A stretch of DNA of 64,000 nt from Rickettsiales bacterium (GCA_947456795.1 CANGTI010000002.1:1-64000); one strand, 5' to 3'. Shown: positions 54,460 to 63,605, counted from the first letter of the stretch. The notes: generated from the letters alone by a model not told the origin. Numbers and translations: made by a program.

Positions 54460-55731
54460 TTATTTGTGTATTTGTTTTAAAAGATTTTCCTTTTTTTTAT
54501 TGAGTATCTCTAGATACTGGTCTCCAAGAAGAATTTCTTGCGCTTTTTTGTATTGCATATCCCCTTCTGTTACTAATTGTTTAGAAATTGTTTTAATTGG
54601 AACTATTGTATTTTTTCCTTTATTTGTTTCTTCTTTGAGATTTTTTTGTTCTACAAGCACATCTGGTGCAACGCCTTTTTTATCTATAAATCTCTTTTTT
54701 GGAGAGCAATATAAATGCGTAGTCACCTTTATCATTGCATTGTATCGCATTGTTTTGATTAAATTTTGCACAGTGCCTTTACCAAATGACTTGGTTCCTA
54801 CAATCACTGCCCTATTGTTATCTTGCAGTGCTGCTGCAACAATTTCTGAAGCAGATGCAGAACCTTGATTAATGAGCACCACCATAGGCAACTTTGGAGC
54901 TTTGTTTGAGTAAGGGTCTGACTTGGTCATTATTATGTTATCGTCTCTACCCTTTACTCCTACAATATTTTCTGATTCTAAAAAGAATTCACTTACCTCA
55001 ATTGCTTGATTCAATAACCCTCCGGGATTATTTCTTAAATCTAATATTATGCCTACTAAAGGTTGCTTTTCTCTTACCCAAGTGTTTACTTTCTCGCGTA
55101 GTTCTGTTGAAGTACATTCGGTAAAGTGGGCGATGTTTAAATAGCCTATATTTTTGTCTATCTGACTTTTGACTGGGTGATCTTTTATTTTTACCCTCAC
55201 TAGTTCATAGTCTATTGTATGTTTCATCGAGGCTCTTGCTATGGTAATTTTTACCCTTGTTCCCGCCTTGCCTCTGATCTTTTGAATTGCCTTATAGCCT
55301 AGGTCTTTTACTTTTATGCCATCAACGCCAACGATTTTATCTCCGGATTTGATTCCTGCTTTGGCGGCTGGTAAATCTGCAATTGGTGCAATAACCACTA
55401 TTTCCCCCTTATTTGGATGCATCATTTCGATTCCAATGCCTCCAAAACTTCCAGATGTTTTCTCTAAAAACTCCTCCCCATCTTCTCCTATCATGTAGCA
55501 TGAATAAGGATCTAGAGATTCGAGCATTCCGGCGATAGCATTATTTACAAGAGTTTGATATTCCGGTTTTGTTACATGTTGTTTTGCTACGTATTCTAGA
55601 ACTTCTTCAAATTGGCTCGTGTATGTTTGTATTTGAGGCTTTGTTTGGGGTTTGCTTAAAAACTCTCCTTGAGCACAGTAATGAAAAAGCATTAGGCAGA
55701 GTAGAGTTGTTTTGAGCAATCTATTTTTCAT
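54460..55731 (-). CDS. ctpA: carboxy-terminal processing protease (S41 family, CtpA)
   Basis: Periplasmic serine protease. The 423-residue protein has an N-terminal signal segment (LLKTTLLCLMLFHYCAQG), a PDZ domain (about 95-170: GGIGIEMM..KSGDKIVGVDGIKV) and the S41 core with the Ser-containing GSASASEI (290-297) and catalytic K318 in KSFGKGTV. It substitutes Lys for His as general base, as the family does. Likely substrates are cell-envelope proteins. The genes ctpA and murB are 18 bp apart and probably co-transcribed. Confidence 0.95.
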   Translation of the reverse strand: MKNRLLKTTLLCLMLFHYCAQGEFLSKPQTKPQIQTYTSQFEEVLEYVAKQHVTKPEYQTLVNNAIAGMLESLDPYSCYMIGEDGEEFLEKTSGSFGGIGIEMMHPNKGEIVVIAPIADLPAAKAGIKSGDKIVGVDGIKVKDLGYKAIQKIRGKAGTRVKITIARASMKHTIDYELVRVKIKDHPVKSQIDKNIGYLNIAHFTECTSTELREKVNTWVREKQPLVGIILDLRNNPGGLLNQAIEVSEFFLESENIVGVKGRDDNIIMTKSDPYSNKAPKLPMVVLINQGSASASEIVAAALQDNNRAVIVGTKSFGKGTVQNLIKTMRYNAMIKVTTHLYCSPKKRFIDKKGVAPDVLVEQKNLKEETNKGKNTIVPIKTISKQLVTEGDMQYKKAQEILLGDQYLEILNKKKENLLKQIHK

Positions 55732-55749
55732 GTATTGTTCGTGTTAAAA

Positions 55750-56664
55750 CTAATTGTTGTTGAGTTTATTTTTGCCCAATATTTTGACTTCTAAATCTAG
55801 AGTCAGAGAGAATTTTTTATAGATTTTTTCTCTTGTATCAAAAATTAAATTCTCAAAGTCTTTGAAAGTTGCATTTCCCTGATTTAATGCGAAATTTGGA
55901 TGATGGGGAGACCAGATCGCGTCACCTATGCGCATATTAGCACTTCCCGACTCCGTTATATATTGCCAGGCCTTTTTTTCCTTAGGGTTTGTAAATGTAC
56001 TTCCTGCTGTTTTAGCAAAAATTGGTTGTGTTGATTTTTTTTGTTCGTAAAATTGGACCATTGTTGTTCTTATCAGAGCAGGATTCTTGTATTCTCTAGC
56101 AAATGTGGCCCCCACTATGATATCACTTGGCGGTATGCTGGTTTTTCGGTAGCCAAAAGTAATATCATTTTTTGATAATGTTTTTATGTTGCCAAGTCTG
56201 TCTATTATTTCTACAGAAACTATGGAGTCACAAAACTCATGACCATAGCTTCCAGCGTTCATGATTATTCCTCCACCTACGGAGCCTGGTATCCATTCTG
56301 CAAATTCGAAATTAGCGATACCATTGTGCATACAGATCTTAGCAAATTTCCAGTTTAGGGCTGCGGCCCCAACATATACGTGATCTTGACATAAGTCTAT
56401 AGAAGCAAAATTCTTGCCTAATTTTATCACTACGCCTTCTAAGCCATCATCGCTGACTAAAATGTTGGAACCATTACCTATAAATGTTACTGGCACATGC
56501 GCGGGCAGGGATTTTAAAAAATAGCTTAACTCTTGCTTGTCATAAGGAATGTAAAAAATTTCTGCAGCCCCCCCTACTTTAAAACGTGTCAGGGGTGCAA
56601 GTTTTTTTTGGAATTTGAATTCCCCTTTAAGGTTGAGTTGAGTGATTGTGGTTACTAAGCTCAT
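55750..56664 (-). CDS. murB: UDP-N-acetylenolpyruvoylglucosamine reductase
   Basis: FAD enzyme making UDP-N-acetylmuramate for peptidoglycan. The 304-residue protein shows FKVGGAAEIFYIP, GNGSNILVSDDGLEG, the flavin segment EWIPGSVGGGIIMNAGSYG and TAGSTFTNP with the active-site serine. The presence of murB means the organism can still make a peptidoglycan precursor, in keeping with a walled or partly walled Rickettsiales lineage. The ATG start is followed by a normal N-terminus. Confidence 0.95.
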   Translation of the reverse strand: MSLVTTITQLNLKGEFKFQKKLAPLTRFKVGGAAEIFYIPYDKQELSYFLKSLPAHVPVTFIGNGSNILVSDDGLEGVVIKLGKNFASIDLCQDHVYVGAAALNWKFAKICMHNGIANFEFAEWIPGSVGGGIIMNAGSYGHEFCDSIVSVEIIDRLGNIKTLSKNDITFGYRKTSIPPSDIIVGATFAREYKNPALIRTTMVQFYEQKKSTQPIFAKTAGSTFTNPKEKKAWQYITESGSANMRIGDAIWSPHHPNFALNQGNATFKDFENLIFDTREKIYKKFSLTLDLEVKILGKNKLNNN

Positions 56665-56742
56665 TGCATTCAGTCAAAATTAAAAATACATTTAGTACAA
56701 AGTATATTGAATGATTAGTACATTTTAGAATAGTAAAGTGGT

Positions 56743-57150
56743 ATGCGTGATATTAGTTTTATACAAGGTTCTTCGTCTTTATCAAAGATTATTGTAGAAG
56801 AGACTCAGCAATTTTACGATTTGGGATTAAAGATTGGTATATTATGTGGGTCAAGTGAGATTCTCGAATCAGTGGACCAGGTTCTTTGGACTCAAAAGCA
56901 AATTTCTTTTATTCCTCATGCAACGCAAAATGACAGTAATCCTGAGTTGCAACCCGTATACATTAGTGTAGATTTCAATTTTCCCAATTCTCCTCATGTG
57001 CTTTTATGTGTGGAATGTGCTCCAATTGAATCGGTTTTTCAGAAAGAAGTGATAATTTTTTCACCTACATCTAATTTTTTGGAATCAATACGGCAGTACT
57101 ACAGGTCTTTAAGCGACTCTGCTCACAAAGTAACCTTTACCAAGGAGTAA
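56743..57150 (+). CDS. holC: DNA polymerase III chi subunit
   Basis: Clamp-loader accessory subunit binding SSB. The 135-residue protein has the family layout: QFYDLGLKIGILCGSSEILESVDQVLWTQKQISFIPHA and QPVYISVDF. The LW-x(6)-FIPH block is the most conserved part of HolC. It is divergent from murB, 78 bp apart, and convergent with the small lipoprotein gene that follows. Confidence 0.85.
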   Translation: MRDISFIQGSSSLSKIIVEETQQFYDLGLKIGILCGSSEILESVDQVLWTQKQISFIPHATQNDSNPELQPVYISVDFNFPNSPHVLLCVECAPIESVFQKEVIIFSPTSNFLESIRQYYRSLSDSAHKVTFTKE

Positions 57151-57176
57151 GGTTTGTTATTTTCAAAATCATTCAT

Positions 57177-57356
57177 TTATTTGATACTGCTCTTTTGCAT
57201 TGTCTTTAGCTCTTCAATTGGGGGAATTTCTAATGGATTTAACTCCGTGACTCCTTTTTTTGTATAGCTGCAGCTTGTGCAAAAAAGCATGATTGAAAGA
57301 AGTCCAATTGTTTTGGTCAAATATTTAAAGGTAGTGATATTTTGTAGATAAGACAT
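57177..57356 (-). CDS. small predicted lipoprotein (59 aa)
   Basis: A 59-residue frame starting ATG at 57356, 9 bp after the fabD stop on the same strand. The product has a hydrophobic segment ending in a lipobox-like sequence (GLLSIMLFCTSC, Cys at 29) and a short tail YTKKGVTELNPLEIPPIEEL. Small lipoproteins of this shape are common in proteobacteria (for example LptM-like proteins), but no specific homologue is recognised. The lipobox has Cys at -3, which is not standard. Confidence 0.55.
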   Translation of the reverse strand: MSYLQNITTFKYLTKTIGLLSIMLFCTSCSYTKKGVTELNPLEIPPIEELKTMQKSSIK

Positions 57357-57365
57357 TTTTTATTA

Positions 57366-58358
57366 TTATTTTGATATGAGTGAGGAGATAAAAGAATCGA
57401 TGTTTGCAACATTTGCAACATTTACAAATTGCATAGGCTTGTTGTCTCTTCTAGCAAGGTTGGTCAATACTGCGTTAGGTCCGATTTCCAGCATTAATGG
57501 CATTAGTGCATTTTGTTGTAAATTTTTCTTTTTGGTCTCTTTGTCTAAAATATTTAAATCTCTTGTGAATTCAAGAAAGTAGTCAATGCCTTGAGTCCAT
57601 CTGACTGAATTTACAACTTGCTCTATAAGACTTTTTTTTATGTTATCTGACTCCAATCTTATTCCGGTGACATTATTTATTATAGGGATTTTTGGCACTG
57701 TAAAGTCAGTCTTGTTGACAAACTCTTCAAACAAAGATGCTGATTCTTGCATTAAAGGACTGTGAAAGGCTCCACTGACTTTTAGCATTACAGTTTTATA
57801 TTTGAGCTTGTTGAGCTCAGACTCTGCAAAGGATATTGCTTTAGTTTCTCCGCTGAGTATCGTCTGAGTGCTGGAATTATAGTTTGCCACACAGCACATA
57901 CCGTATGCTTTTGCTTTTTCAATAACTTCCGTGAGTATTTCTATTGGAGTATTAAGACAAGCAAGCATTGAGCCAGAAGGGGCTGTGTCCATTAGTTTGC
58001 TGCGTATTTTCAACAAAGAAAGTGCATCCGCAAATTTGATTGATTGAGCTGCGCAAAGCGCTGTGTATTGTCCCATAGAATGTCCCGCAAGCATTTGCAC
58101 GAAGCTATCAATTGGTTGTTCGCACTTACACTCTAGTGCTTTTAGTATTGCTATGCATGTGGTAAACAGTGCGGTTTGGGCGTTGGTTGTAATTCGCAAC
58201 TCTTCTTCCGTGCCAGAAAAAGTTAACTTGCTTAAACCAAAACCAAGAATGTCATCTGCTTCTTCAAAGATTTTGTGTGCTACGGGGAAGTATTCATACA
58301 CGTCTTTTCCCATTCCAACTGTTTGAGATCCTTGCCCTGGAAAGGTTGCTAGTATCAT
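57366..58358 (-). CDS. fabD: malonyl-CoA:ACP transacylase
   Basis: Loads malonyl groups on acyl carrier protein for fatty-acid synthesis. The 330-residue protein begins MILATFPGQGSQTVGMGKD and contains the nucleophile S94 in AGHSMGQYTAL and the catalytic H199 in SGAFHSPLM. Length is close to the family's ~310. It lies between tRNA-Gln and the small lipoprotein gene. Confidence 0.96.
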   Translation of the reverse strand: MILATFPGQGSQTVGMGKDVYEYFPVAHKIFEEADDILGFGLSKLTFSGTEEELRITTNAQTALFTTCIAILKALECKCEQPIDSFVQMLAGHSMGQYTALCAAQSIKFADALSLLKIRSKLMDTAPSGSMLACLNTPIEILTEVIEKAKAYGMCCVANYNSSTQTILSGETKAISFAESELNKLKYKTVMLKVSGAFHSPLMQESASLFEEFVNKTDFTVPKIPIINNVTGIRLESDNIKKSLIEQVVNSVRWTQGIDYFLEFTRDLNILDKETKKKNLQQNALMPLMLEIGPNAVLTNLARRDNKPMQFVNVANVANIDSFISSLISK

Positions 58359-58380
58359 AAACTAATCGAGTAGAAAAATT

Positions 58381-58454
58381 TGGCTGGGATGGATGGATTC
58401 GAACCACCGATGGCGGGATCAAAACCCGCTGCCTTGCCGCTTGGCTACATCCCA
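58381..58454 (-). tRNA. trnQ: tRNA-Gln (anticodon TTG)
   Basis: A 74-nt minus-strand cloverleaf with acceptor TGGGATG/CATCCCA, D-arm TAGCCAAGCGGCAAGGCA, anticodon loop TTTTGAT (TTG), T-arm GGTTCGAATCC and encoded CCA. It lies 26 bp before the fabD start. Confidence 0.98.
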
Positions 58455-58552
58455 TTAAAGAGCAATATTACTACTATCTGTGCTTTGTAATGTCAATCCA
58501 TAGCTTTGAATAAATCAAGCCGAATTTGTATTATATTTGTAAACCCTTGTTT

Positions 58553-58628
58553 TGGTGGAGCCAAGCGGAATCGAACCGCTGACCTCTTGAATGCCATTCA
58601 AACGCTCTACCGGCTGAGCTATGACCCC
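58553..58628 (-). tRNA. trnA: tRNA-Ala (anticodon GGC)
   Basis: A 76-nt minus-strand cloverleaf with acceptor GGGGTCA/TGGCTCC, D-arm TAGCTCAGCCGGTAGAGC, anticodon loop ATGGCAT (GGC), T-arm GCGGTTCGATTCCGC and encoded CCA. It is the second alanine isoacceptor in the window. Confidence 0.97.
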
Positions 58629-58763
58629 ATCTTTCCTAGAAAAAGTCCAGAAATCGACACATGATATACTTTAGTCCTGGATAAAACAATATGTGTTACA
58701 AATTTCGATTTTTTTATAATGAAAAGGACAATATAATCAGATTGGTATTATGAATAGGTTTGT

Positions 58764-58961
58764 ATGACTAGAAAAATTGAATCTTTGATTGCTTTTTTTA
58801 ACGATAAAGAACTTTCTAAATTAGAGAAGAAGAGATCCGGCGGGTGGTACATTACTTACATATCCATGTCTGAAGGAGGCTATGCGGTGGTTTTAGAAAA
58901 GTGTACTCCCGCTTTCCTGGGAGTGTATATTCCTCCTAGAAAAAAGCTTAAAATCAGTTAG
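58764..58961 (+). CDS. small protein of unknown function (65 aa)
   Basis: A 65-residue basic protein, MTRKIESLIAFFNDKELSKLEK..., with a beta-rich middle (GGWYITYISMSEGGYAVVLEK) and a PPRKKLKIS tail. The ATG is preceded by AGG 7 bp upstream. No family is recognised, but the composition is protein-like. It is followed 16 bp later by another small gene, and the two probably form one unit. Confidence 0.55.
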   Translation: MTRKIESLIAFFNDKELSKLEKKRSGGWYITYISMSEGGYAVVLEKCTPAFLGVYIPPRKKLKIS

Positions 58962-58977
58962 ATCACAGGTTCCTTTT

Positions 58978-59103
58978 TTGTCAAAAGAGCAAAAAAAATC
59001 AGAGCGTCTTGCAGGCCTTTTGCGAGAAAATCTTAAGCGCCGCAAGAATACAGAGAAAGAATCAGATTTGGAGAGTAAACCTGATTCTACAATTTTATGT
59101 TAG
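58978..59103 (+). CDS. small conserved-looking protein (41 aa), TTG start
   Basis: A 41-residue frame starting TTG at 58978 with AGG about 10 bp upstream. The product SKEQKKSERLAGLLRENLKRRK resembles small alphaproteobacterial proteins with an S-x-E-R-x-A-x-L-R-E-N-L-x-R-R-K pattern, whose role is unknown. This similarity is from memory of the pattern only. It ends 4 bp before the convergent lon stop. Confidence 0.5.
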   Translation: MSKEQKKSERLAGLLRENLKRRKNTEKESDLESKPDSTILC

Positions 59104-59107
59104 ATTT

Positions 59108-61468
59108 TTATTGTACAATTGCAGATTGTATTTTGAGCTGTAATTGATCAAATCCTTCCAGAGCAATTGCCAAGGCTTCTTCTGCAGTTTTGATGGGTAC
59201 AATGATGAGTTGGTCTAGTATGCTTTTTGGTATGTCTTCCAAATCTTTTTCATTATCTTTTGGTAGTATGACAGTCGTAATGCCTACCCTTTGAGCTGCA
59301 AAAAGTTTTTCTTTTAATCCTCCTATTGCTAAGGCTTTTCCTCGCAGAGTGATTTCTCCCGTCATGGCGACTGTATTTTTTACCTGTAAATTAGTCATTA
59401 CTGAAACTATTGTGGTAAATATGGCAATTCCAGCCGAAGGGCCATCTTTGGGTATTGCTCCTTGTGGCACGTGCAGATGTATGTCCTGATTTTTATACGC
59501 TACAGGATCTATTCCAAAGGCGGTGGCGCGAGATTTAAAAAAACTAAATGCCGCCTGTGCTGATTCTTTCATCACTGTTCCGAGTTTGCCGGTTGTATGA
59601 ATTTCTCCTTTACCAGGTACGAGCACAGCTTCTATTGAGAGCAACTCTCCTCCGAGTTCTGTGTAGGCAAGGCCAGTGGTGACCCCTATTTGACTTTCCT
59701 CTGCTGGTAAGGTGATTCTGTATTTTTCTTGGCCCAAAAAGTTTGTAATATTACTTTTGGTTATGCGCACTTTGTCACTTTCCTTTTTTAATATTTTTAC
59801 CAAGCTCTTGCGTGCTAGAGTACCTATTTCTCTTTCTAAGTTTCTTACTCCAGATTCTTTTGTATAGTTTTTTATAACTTGCAACACAGCGCTGTCTGTT
59901 AAGCTAAACTCTCCTTTTTCAAGTCCGTGAGTACTTATTTGCTTTGGAATCAAGTGTATTTTTGCAATTTGCATTTTTTCTTCATCAAGATAGCCAGAAA
60001 GACGAATGATTTCCATTCTATCTAATAATGGAGTTGGGCAATTAAAGGAATTAGCTGCGGCTACAAACATAACTTGAGACAAATCGTATCCGACTTCTAA
60101 GTAATTATCCAAAAACTTTGAGTTTTGCTCTGGATCTAGTACTTCTAAAAGTGCGGATGTGGGATCCCCTCTAAAATCGGATCCCATTTTGTCTATTTCA
60201 TCAAGTAAAATTAAGGGATTATCCGTACCCGCTTTTCTGATAGCGGCAATTATTTTGCCCGTCATAGCACCTACATAGGTTTTTCTATGACCTCTGATTT
60301 CAGCCTCATCGTGTACTCCTCCGAGCGAGCACTTTACGTAGGTGCGTCCTGTTGCCTTTGCGATTGAAGAAGCAAGGGATGTTTTGCCAACTCCTGGAGG
60401 ACCTATCAAAAATAGTATTGGGCCTTTCATTTTTTGAGATCTTTTTAATACTGCTAAATATTCTATTATTCTCTCTTTGATTTTTTCTAAACCGTAATGT
60501 TCGTCGTTTAATAATTGTTGAGCTTTGCCTAAGTCAATTGTACTTTGATCTGTTGTCTTGCCCCAAGGTAGAGAAAGCAGAGTATCTAAATAATTGCGTA
60601 ATACTGAAGCTTCTGCCGACATTGGGCTCATTAATTTGTATTTTTTCAGCTCACTCTGTGCCTTTTCTTTTGCTTCCTGAGAAAGCTTTAGCTGTTCAAT
60701 TTTTTCCTCTAATTGAAATGTTTCTGATTTTTCTCCTACGCTCTCTAGCTCTTTTTGAATAGCGTTAATTTTTTCTTTTAGATAATATTCTTTTTGAGCT
60801 TTTTCTATCTGGGATCTGATTTTTTGATCTATCTCTTGATCGGTTTGCAAAATCATAATCTCTTTCTGAAGTAGGTCTAAAAGTTTTATTGCTCGTTCTT
60901 TTAGATTCATCTCTTCTAGAATTTGTTGCTTTTGATAAGCGGAACAATTGCCAATATAAGAAGATATGACGTTGGTTGTATGAGAAGGGTCTTTGTGTTG
61001 TAGTAGAGTTGCTATAATCTCTGGGTGTACTGATTTACTGACGTTGCCGTAAAGTGAGAATTGCTCAACTAATCTTTCACATAAGTGGTGTAAGGCTGTA
61101 ATTTCTGTTTCATCTTTTGGGGAGAAATCTTTGAGCACTGTATAAGACGCCATTAGACACCTTTCTTGCTCTGTGACACCCTGAATTTGCACTCTTTCCT
61201 TTCCTTCAATCAAAAGCCTTACTCCGTCCTCTTGTAGAGAAATAGACTGTATTATTTTTACTTTTGTTCCGATGGAATATAGATCTTCTTCTTGTGGATC
61301 ATCAGATTCATAGGACTTTTGTAGGCAGACAATTACGTGATTTTCATAATTCTCCAAAGAAACATTCGCCGCTCTTAAAGACTTTTTGCGTCCTATAGAA
61401 ATAGGAATTACACCTTGTGGAAAAATTGCGACATTTTTCAAAGGTATCAAGGGAAGAAGAGGAGACAT
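59108..61468 (-). CDS. lon: ATP-dependent protease Lon
   Basis: Cytoplasmic AAA+ protease degrading misfolded and regulatory proteins. The 786-residue protein has the N-terminal LON substrate-recognition domain, Walker A GPPGVGKT (356-363), Walker B ILLDEIDK, and the Ser-Lys dyad S678 (PKDGPSAG) and K719 (GGLKEKL). These positions agree with E. coli Lon (679 and 722). Length is full. Heat-shock control is expected, but no convincing element is visible with enough leader. Confidence 0.97.
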   Translation of the reverse strand: MSPLLPLIPLKNVAIFPQGVIPISIGRKKSLRAANVSLENYENHVIVCLQKSYESDDPQEEDLYSIGTKVKIIQSISLQEDGVRLLIEGKERVQIQGVTEQERCLMASYTVLKDFSPKDETEITALHHLCERLVEQFSLYGNVSKSVHPEIIATLLQHKDPSHTTNVISSYIGNCSAYQKQQILEEMNLKERAIKLLDLLQKEIMILQTDQEIDQKIRSQIEKAQKEYYLKEKINAIQKELESVGEKSETFQLEEKIEQLKLSQEAKEKAQSELKKYKLMSPMSAEASVLRNYLDTLLSLPWGKTTDQSTIDLGKAQQLLNDEHYGLEKIKERIIEYLAVLKRSQKMKGPILFLIGPPGVGKTSLASSIAKATGRTYVKCSLGGVHDEAEIRGHRKTYVGAMTGKIIAAIRKAGTDNPLILLDEIDKMGSDFRGDPTSALLEVLDPEQNSKFLDNYLEVGYDLSQVMFVAAANSFNCPTPLLDRMEIIRLSGYLDEEKMQIAKIHLIPKQISTHGLEKGEFSLTDSAVLQVIKNYTKESGVRNLEREIGTLARKSLVKILKKESDKVRITKSNITNFLGQEKYRITLPAEESQIGVTTGLAYTELGGELLSIEAVLVPGKGEIHTTGKLGTVMKESAQAAFSFFKSRATAFGIDPVAYKNQDIHLHVPQGAIPKDGPSAGIAIFTTIVSVMTNLQVKNTVAMTGEITLRGKALAIGGLKEKLFAAQRVGITTVILPKDNEKDLEDIPKSILDQLIIVPIKTAEEALAIALEGFDQLQLKIQSAIVQ

Positions 61469-61573
61469 TACTTTTACTCATAAAAATAGAGAATATGTTT
61501 CAAGCATCTAGCCAAATTCCTTAATTTGGTATAGACAATTGATCGCTGCTTGCTAAATTCCATATAGGTGCTT

Positions 61574-61646
61574 ATGAATGAAAAATCAAGTACCCGTTCT
61601 TTGACCTTGTAGCTTTACACTTGTAGTATCTAGCTACTTGATTCAT
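61574..61646. repeat. interrupted inverted repeat upstream of the dehydratase-like gene
   Basis: ATGAAT-(5 nt)-ATCAAGTA (61574-61592) pairs with TACTTGATTCAT (61635-61646), and GTAGC/GCTAC pairs inside. The potential stem-loop lies 59 bp before the preferred start codon, where a 5'-UTR regulator could sit. It may be chance in AT-rich DNA. Confidence 0.35.
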
Positions 61647-61704
61647 ATGCATGATTTTTGCCTACTTAAGGCTTTTAAACAATAACCTTGATTTGATTTT
61701 CCTG

Positions 61705-62763
61705 ATGCAAAGTTCATTAGAAGTAAAGAAAGCCTACTTTCGCATTAGGGATTTTGTGTTACAAACGCCTATAGTGACATGTGAGCTTTTAAACAAGGCT
61801 CTTGGTCATGAAATTTATTTTAAACTTGAATCTTTTCAACACACGGGAGCGTTTAAGGTGAGGGGGGTATTTAACTATTTCTTATCGATGGAGAGTCTTC
61901 CTGTATCTGTCTCTGTTGGTACTACTGGCAATAATGGTGTGGGTCTTGCATTTGTATCTAATAAACTTGGTATGAAAGCGAGAATATATTTTCCTGAGTG
62001 CTCTGCAGATATCAAAGTTGAAAAAGCTGCTTATTATGGTGCTGAAATTATTAGAACCAAGTCCTATAAAGAAGCTGTAAAGATGGCTCAAGATGACGTT
62101 GAGAAAGGTTTTGTTTGTTTTCCTACATCTAAAAGTGAAAAGGTTATTGCAGGAGCCGGAACTCTTTGCTACGAGGCTCTGCAACAATTATCTCACATTA
62201 AGCTTGACGGAATTTTTGCATCATGTGCAACAGGTGGAATGCTTGCTGGATGCTTGTTGGCTAAAAATCTTTTATCTCCCGAAACCAAGCTTTTTGGAAC
62301 TGAGCCTCAGTCTGCAGACGACGGTTTGAGATCCATTATCAGTGGAGAAGTTGTAACTTTAAGCCAATTTGATACTTTTGCAGACGGACTTAGTGTGCAC
62401 TCTATTTCTGGAACTACCCTTAAGTATCTTAGATGCTTAGATGGATTTTTCTTAGTTGAAGAAGATGAAATCTTGTATTGGACTAAGATTTTAAATGGAG
62501 CATTAAACTCCTTTTGTGAGCCCGCATGCGCAATTAACATGGCTTCTGTTGCCAAATGGTTAGAAAATAAGACCTCTCCTCAAAAAATACTGGTGATTAT
62601 ATCCGGAGGTAACTTGAGCGCCAAAGTGTGTGACGCACTTTATCAATCAGAGAGTGTTTTTACTTTATTGAAGTCAAAGAGAGCAAATTCTGCAAAGTTT
62701 TTTGATTTTCAGAATCATGCTTTTCTTCAATCGCATTCCTTGATCCAAAGGGCATCTTTCTAG
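61705..62763 (+). CDS. PLP-dependent threonine/serine dehydratase-like enzyme
   Basis: A 352-residue fold-type II PLP enzyme related to threonine dehydratase and serine racemase. The PLP lysine is K51 in FQHTGAFKVRG. Two cofactor loops are unusual: GTTGNN (72-77) where relatives have SSGNH, and CATGGMLAGC in place of the glycine-rich GGGGL. The reaction may therefore differ from threonine deamination. The ATG at 61705 matches the family N-terminus (SLEVKKAYFRIRDFVLQTP); an ATG at 61651 is an alternative. Its stop overlaps the convergent DUF155 gene by 4 bp. No other isoleucine genes are nearby. Confidence 0.8.
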   Translation: MQSSLEVKKAYFRIRDFVLQTPIVTCELLNKALGHEIYFKLESFQHTGAFKVRGVFNYFLSMESLPVSVSVGTTGNNGVGLAFVSNKLGMKARIYFPECSADIKVEKAAYYGAEIIRTKSYKEAVKMAQDDVEKGFVCFPTSKSEKVIAGAGTLCYEALQQLSHIKLDGIFASCATGGMLAGCLLAKNLLSPETKLFGTEPQSADDGLRSIISGEVVTLSQFDTFADGLSVHSISGTTLKYLRCLDGFFLVEEDEILYWTKILNGALNSFCEPACAINMASVAKWLENKTSPQKILVIISGGNLSAKVCDALYQSESVFTLLKSKRANSAKFFDFQNHAFLQSHSLIQRASF

Positions 62764-63605
62764 GTAGCTGATTTTATAATCAGATTAACTAGGCTTACCC
62801 CTATTTCTATAGAGATTAATGTTATTATTATGACCTCTAGTCTACTTGAGTGTTTGCAATTCAAGTCGTTTGAGAGAACCTCATACAGATCGTGTATCAT
62901 GTCTAATCTTCTGTTTAAGGTATTTTGTCTTGGCTGGACATCTTGATATCGAGCTGTAACCAGATATAGCTGTTCATAGATCGGTCTGCTCCAGAAGAAT
63001 TCTGGAATATCTAGTATGTCATTGTGTAAATTGATTGAATATCTTTGGCTAAAAAGTTGGCCTATCTTTCTGGAAATTTCTTTTTTTGATAAAGAAGTGC
63101 TTCCATTTTGAGAAAGTTCTTTTTGAATTTTAGACGTGCTGTTTAGCAGATAAGATACGGAGCTTTCGAGGTAGCTTAGTTTTACAGATTGAGCAAGAGC
63201 ATAAGACACTGCAAATTTAGCAAATACATTGTCGGTGTTGAGCATTACATAATCCTCTTCTTCATCGACGTAACTTTTTTCTTCCTCTGGATCATATTTA
63301 CACTTGATCACTTCTTTTGTGGTTTGAGCCTCAATCGATTGTGGACCTGCAAATTTTAATACTTCTTCTTGTATTGCCTTTTCTTCTTGAGCGGTGCTGT
63401 TCCATATCACAAGGGAACCAAAGTAAAATAGAAATACGTCTGCGTATTCTTCTTCTCTGCCAGGAATTGGCATAGAAACGTATAATACATTGTCAATTTT
63501 AGAACATTTTAAATCCGACTTCTTAAAATGCTCTCTAGCGGCCAAAGTATCGTAAGAGTCCGAATGACAAATTGCATAGCATCTGATAACTCCATTCATA
63601 AACAA
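62760..63605 (-). CDS. DUF155 / RMND1-like protein
   Basis: A 281-residue protein of the family that includes yeast Rmd1 and mitochondrial RMND1, conserved in Rickettsiales. Features seen: YADVFLFYFGSLVIWN near residues 53-68, an acidic segment (YVDEEEDYVMLNTD), AVSYALAQSVKLSYLE, then SRPIYEQLYLVTARYQDVQPRQNTLNRRLDMIHDLYEVL and a C-terminal membrane helix (IIITLISIEIGVSLVNLII). RMND1 supports mitochondrial translation; the bacterial role is unknown. It is divergent from tlc. Confidence 0.9.
   Translation of the reverse strand: MFMNGVIRCYAICHSDSYDTLAAREHFKKSDLKCSKIDNVLYVSMPIPGREEEYADVFLFYFGSLVIWNSTAQEEKAIQEEVLKFAGPQSIEAQTTKEVIKCKYDPEEEKSYVDEEEDYVMLNTDNVFAKFAVSYALAQSVKLSYLESSVSYLLNSTSKIQKELSQNGSTSLSKKEISRKIGQLFSQRYSINLHNDILDIPEFFWSRPIYEQLYLVTARYQDVQPRQNTLNRRLDMIHDLYEVLSNDLNCKHSSRLEVIIITLISIEIGVSLVNLIIKSAT

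Noticed and set aside
61477-61504. CTTGAAA with a downstream TATGAG as a heat-shock promoter of lon
   Set aside because: The proposed -10 would be only 8 bp from the start codon, leaving no leader, and the -10 does not match RpoH consensus.
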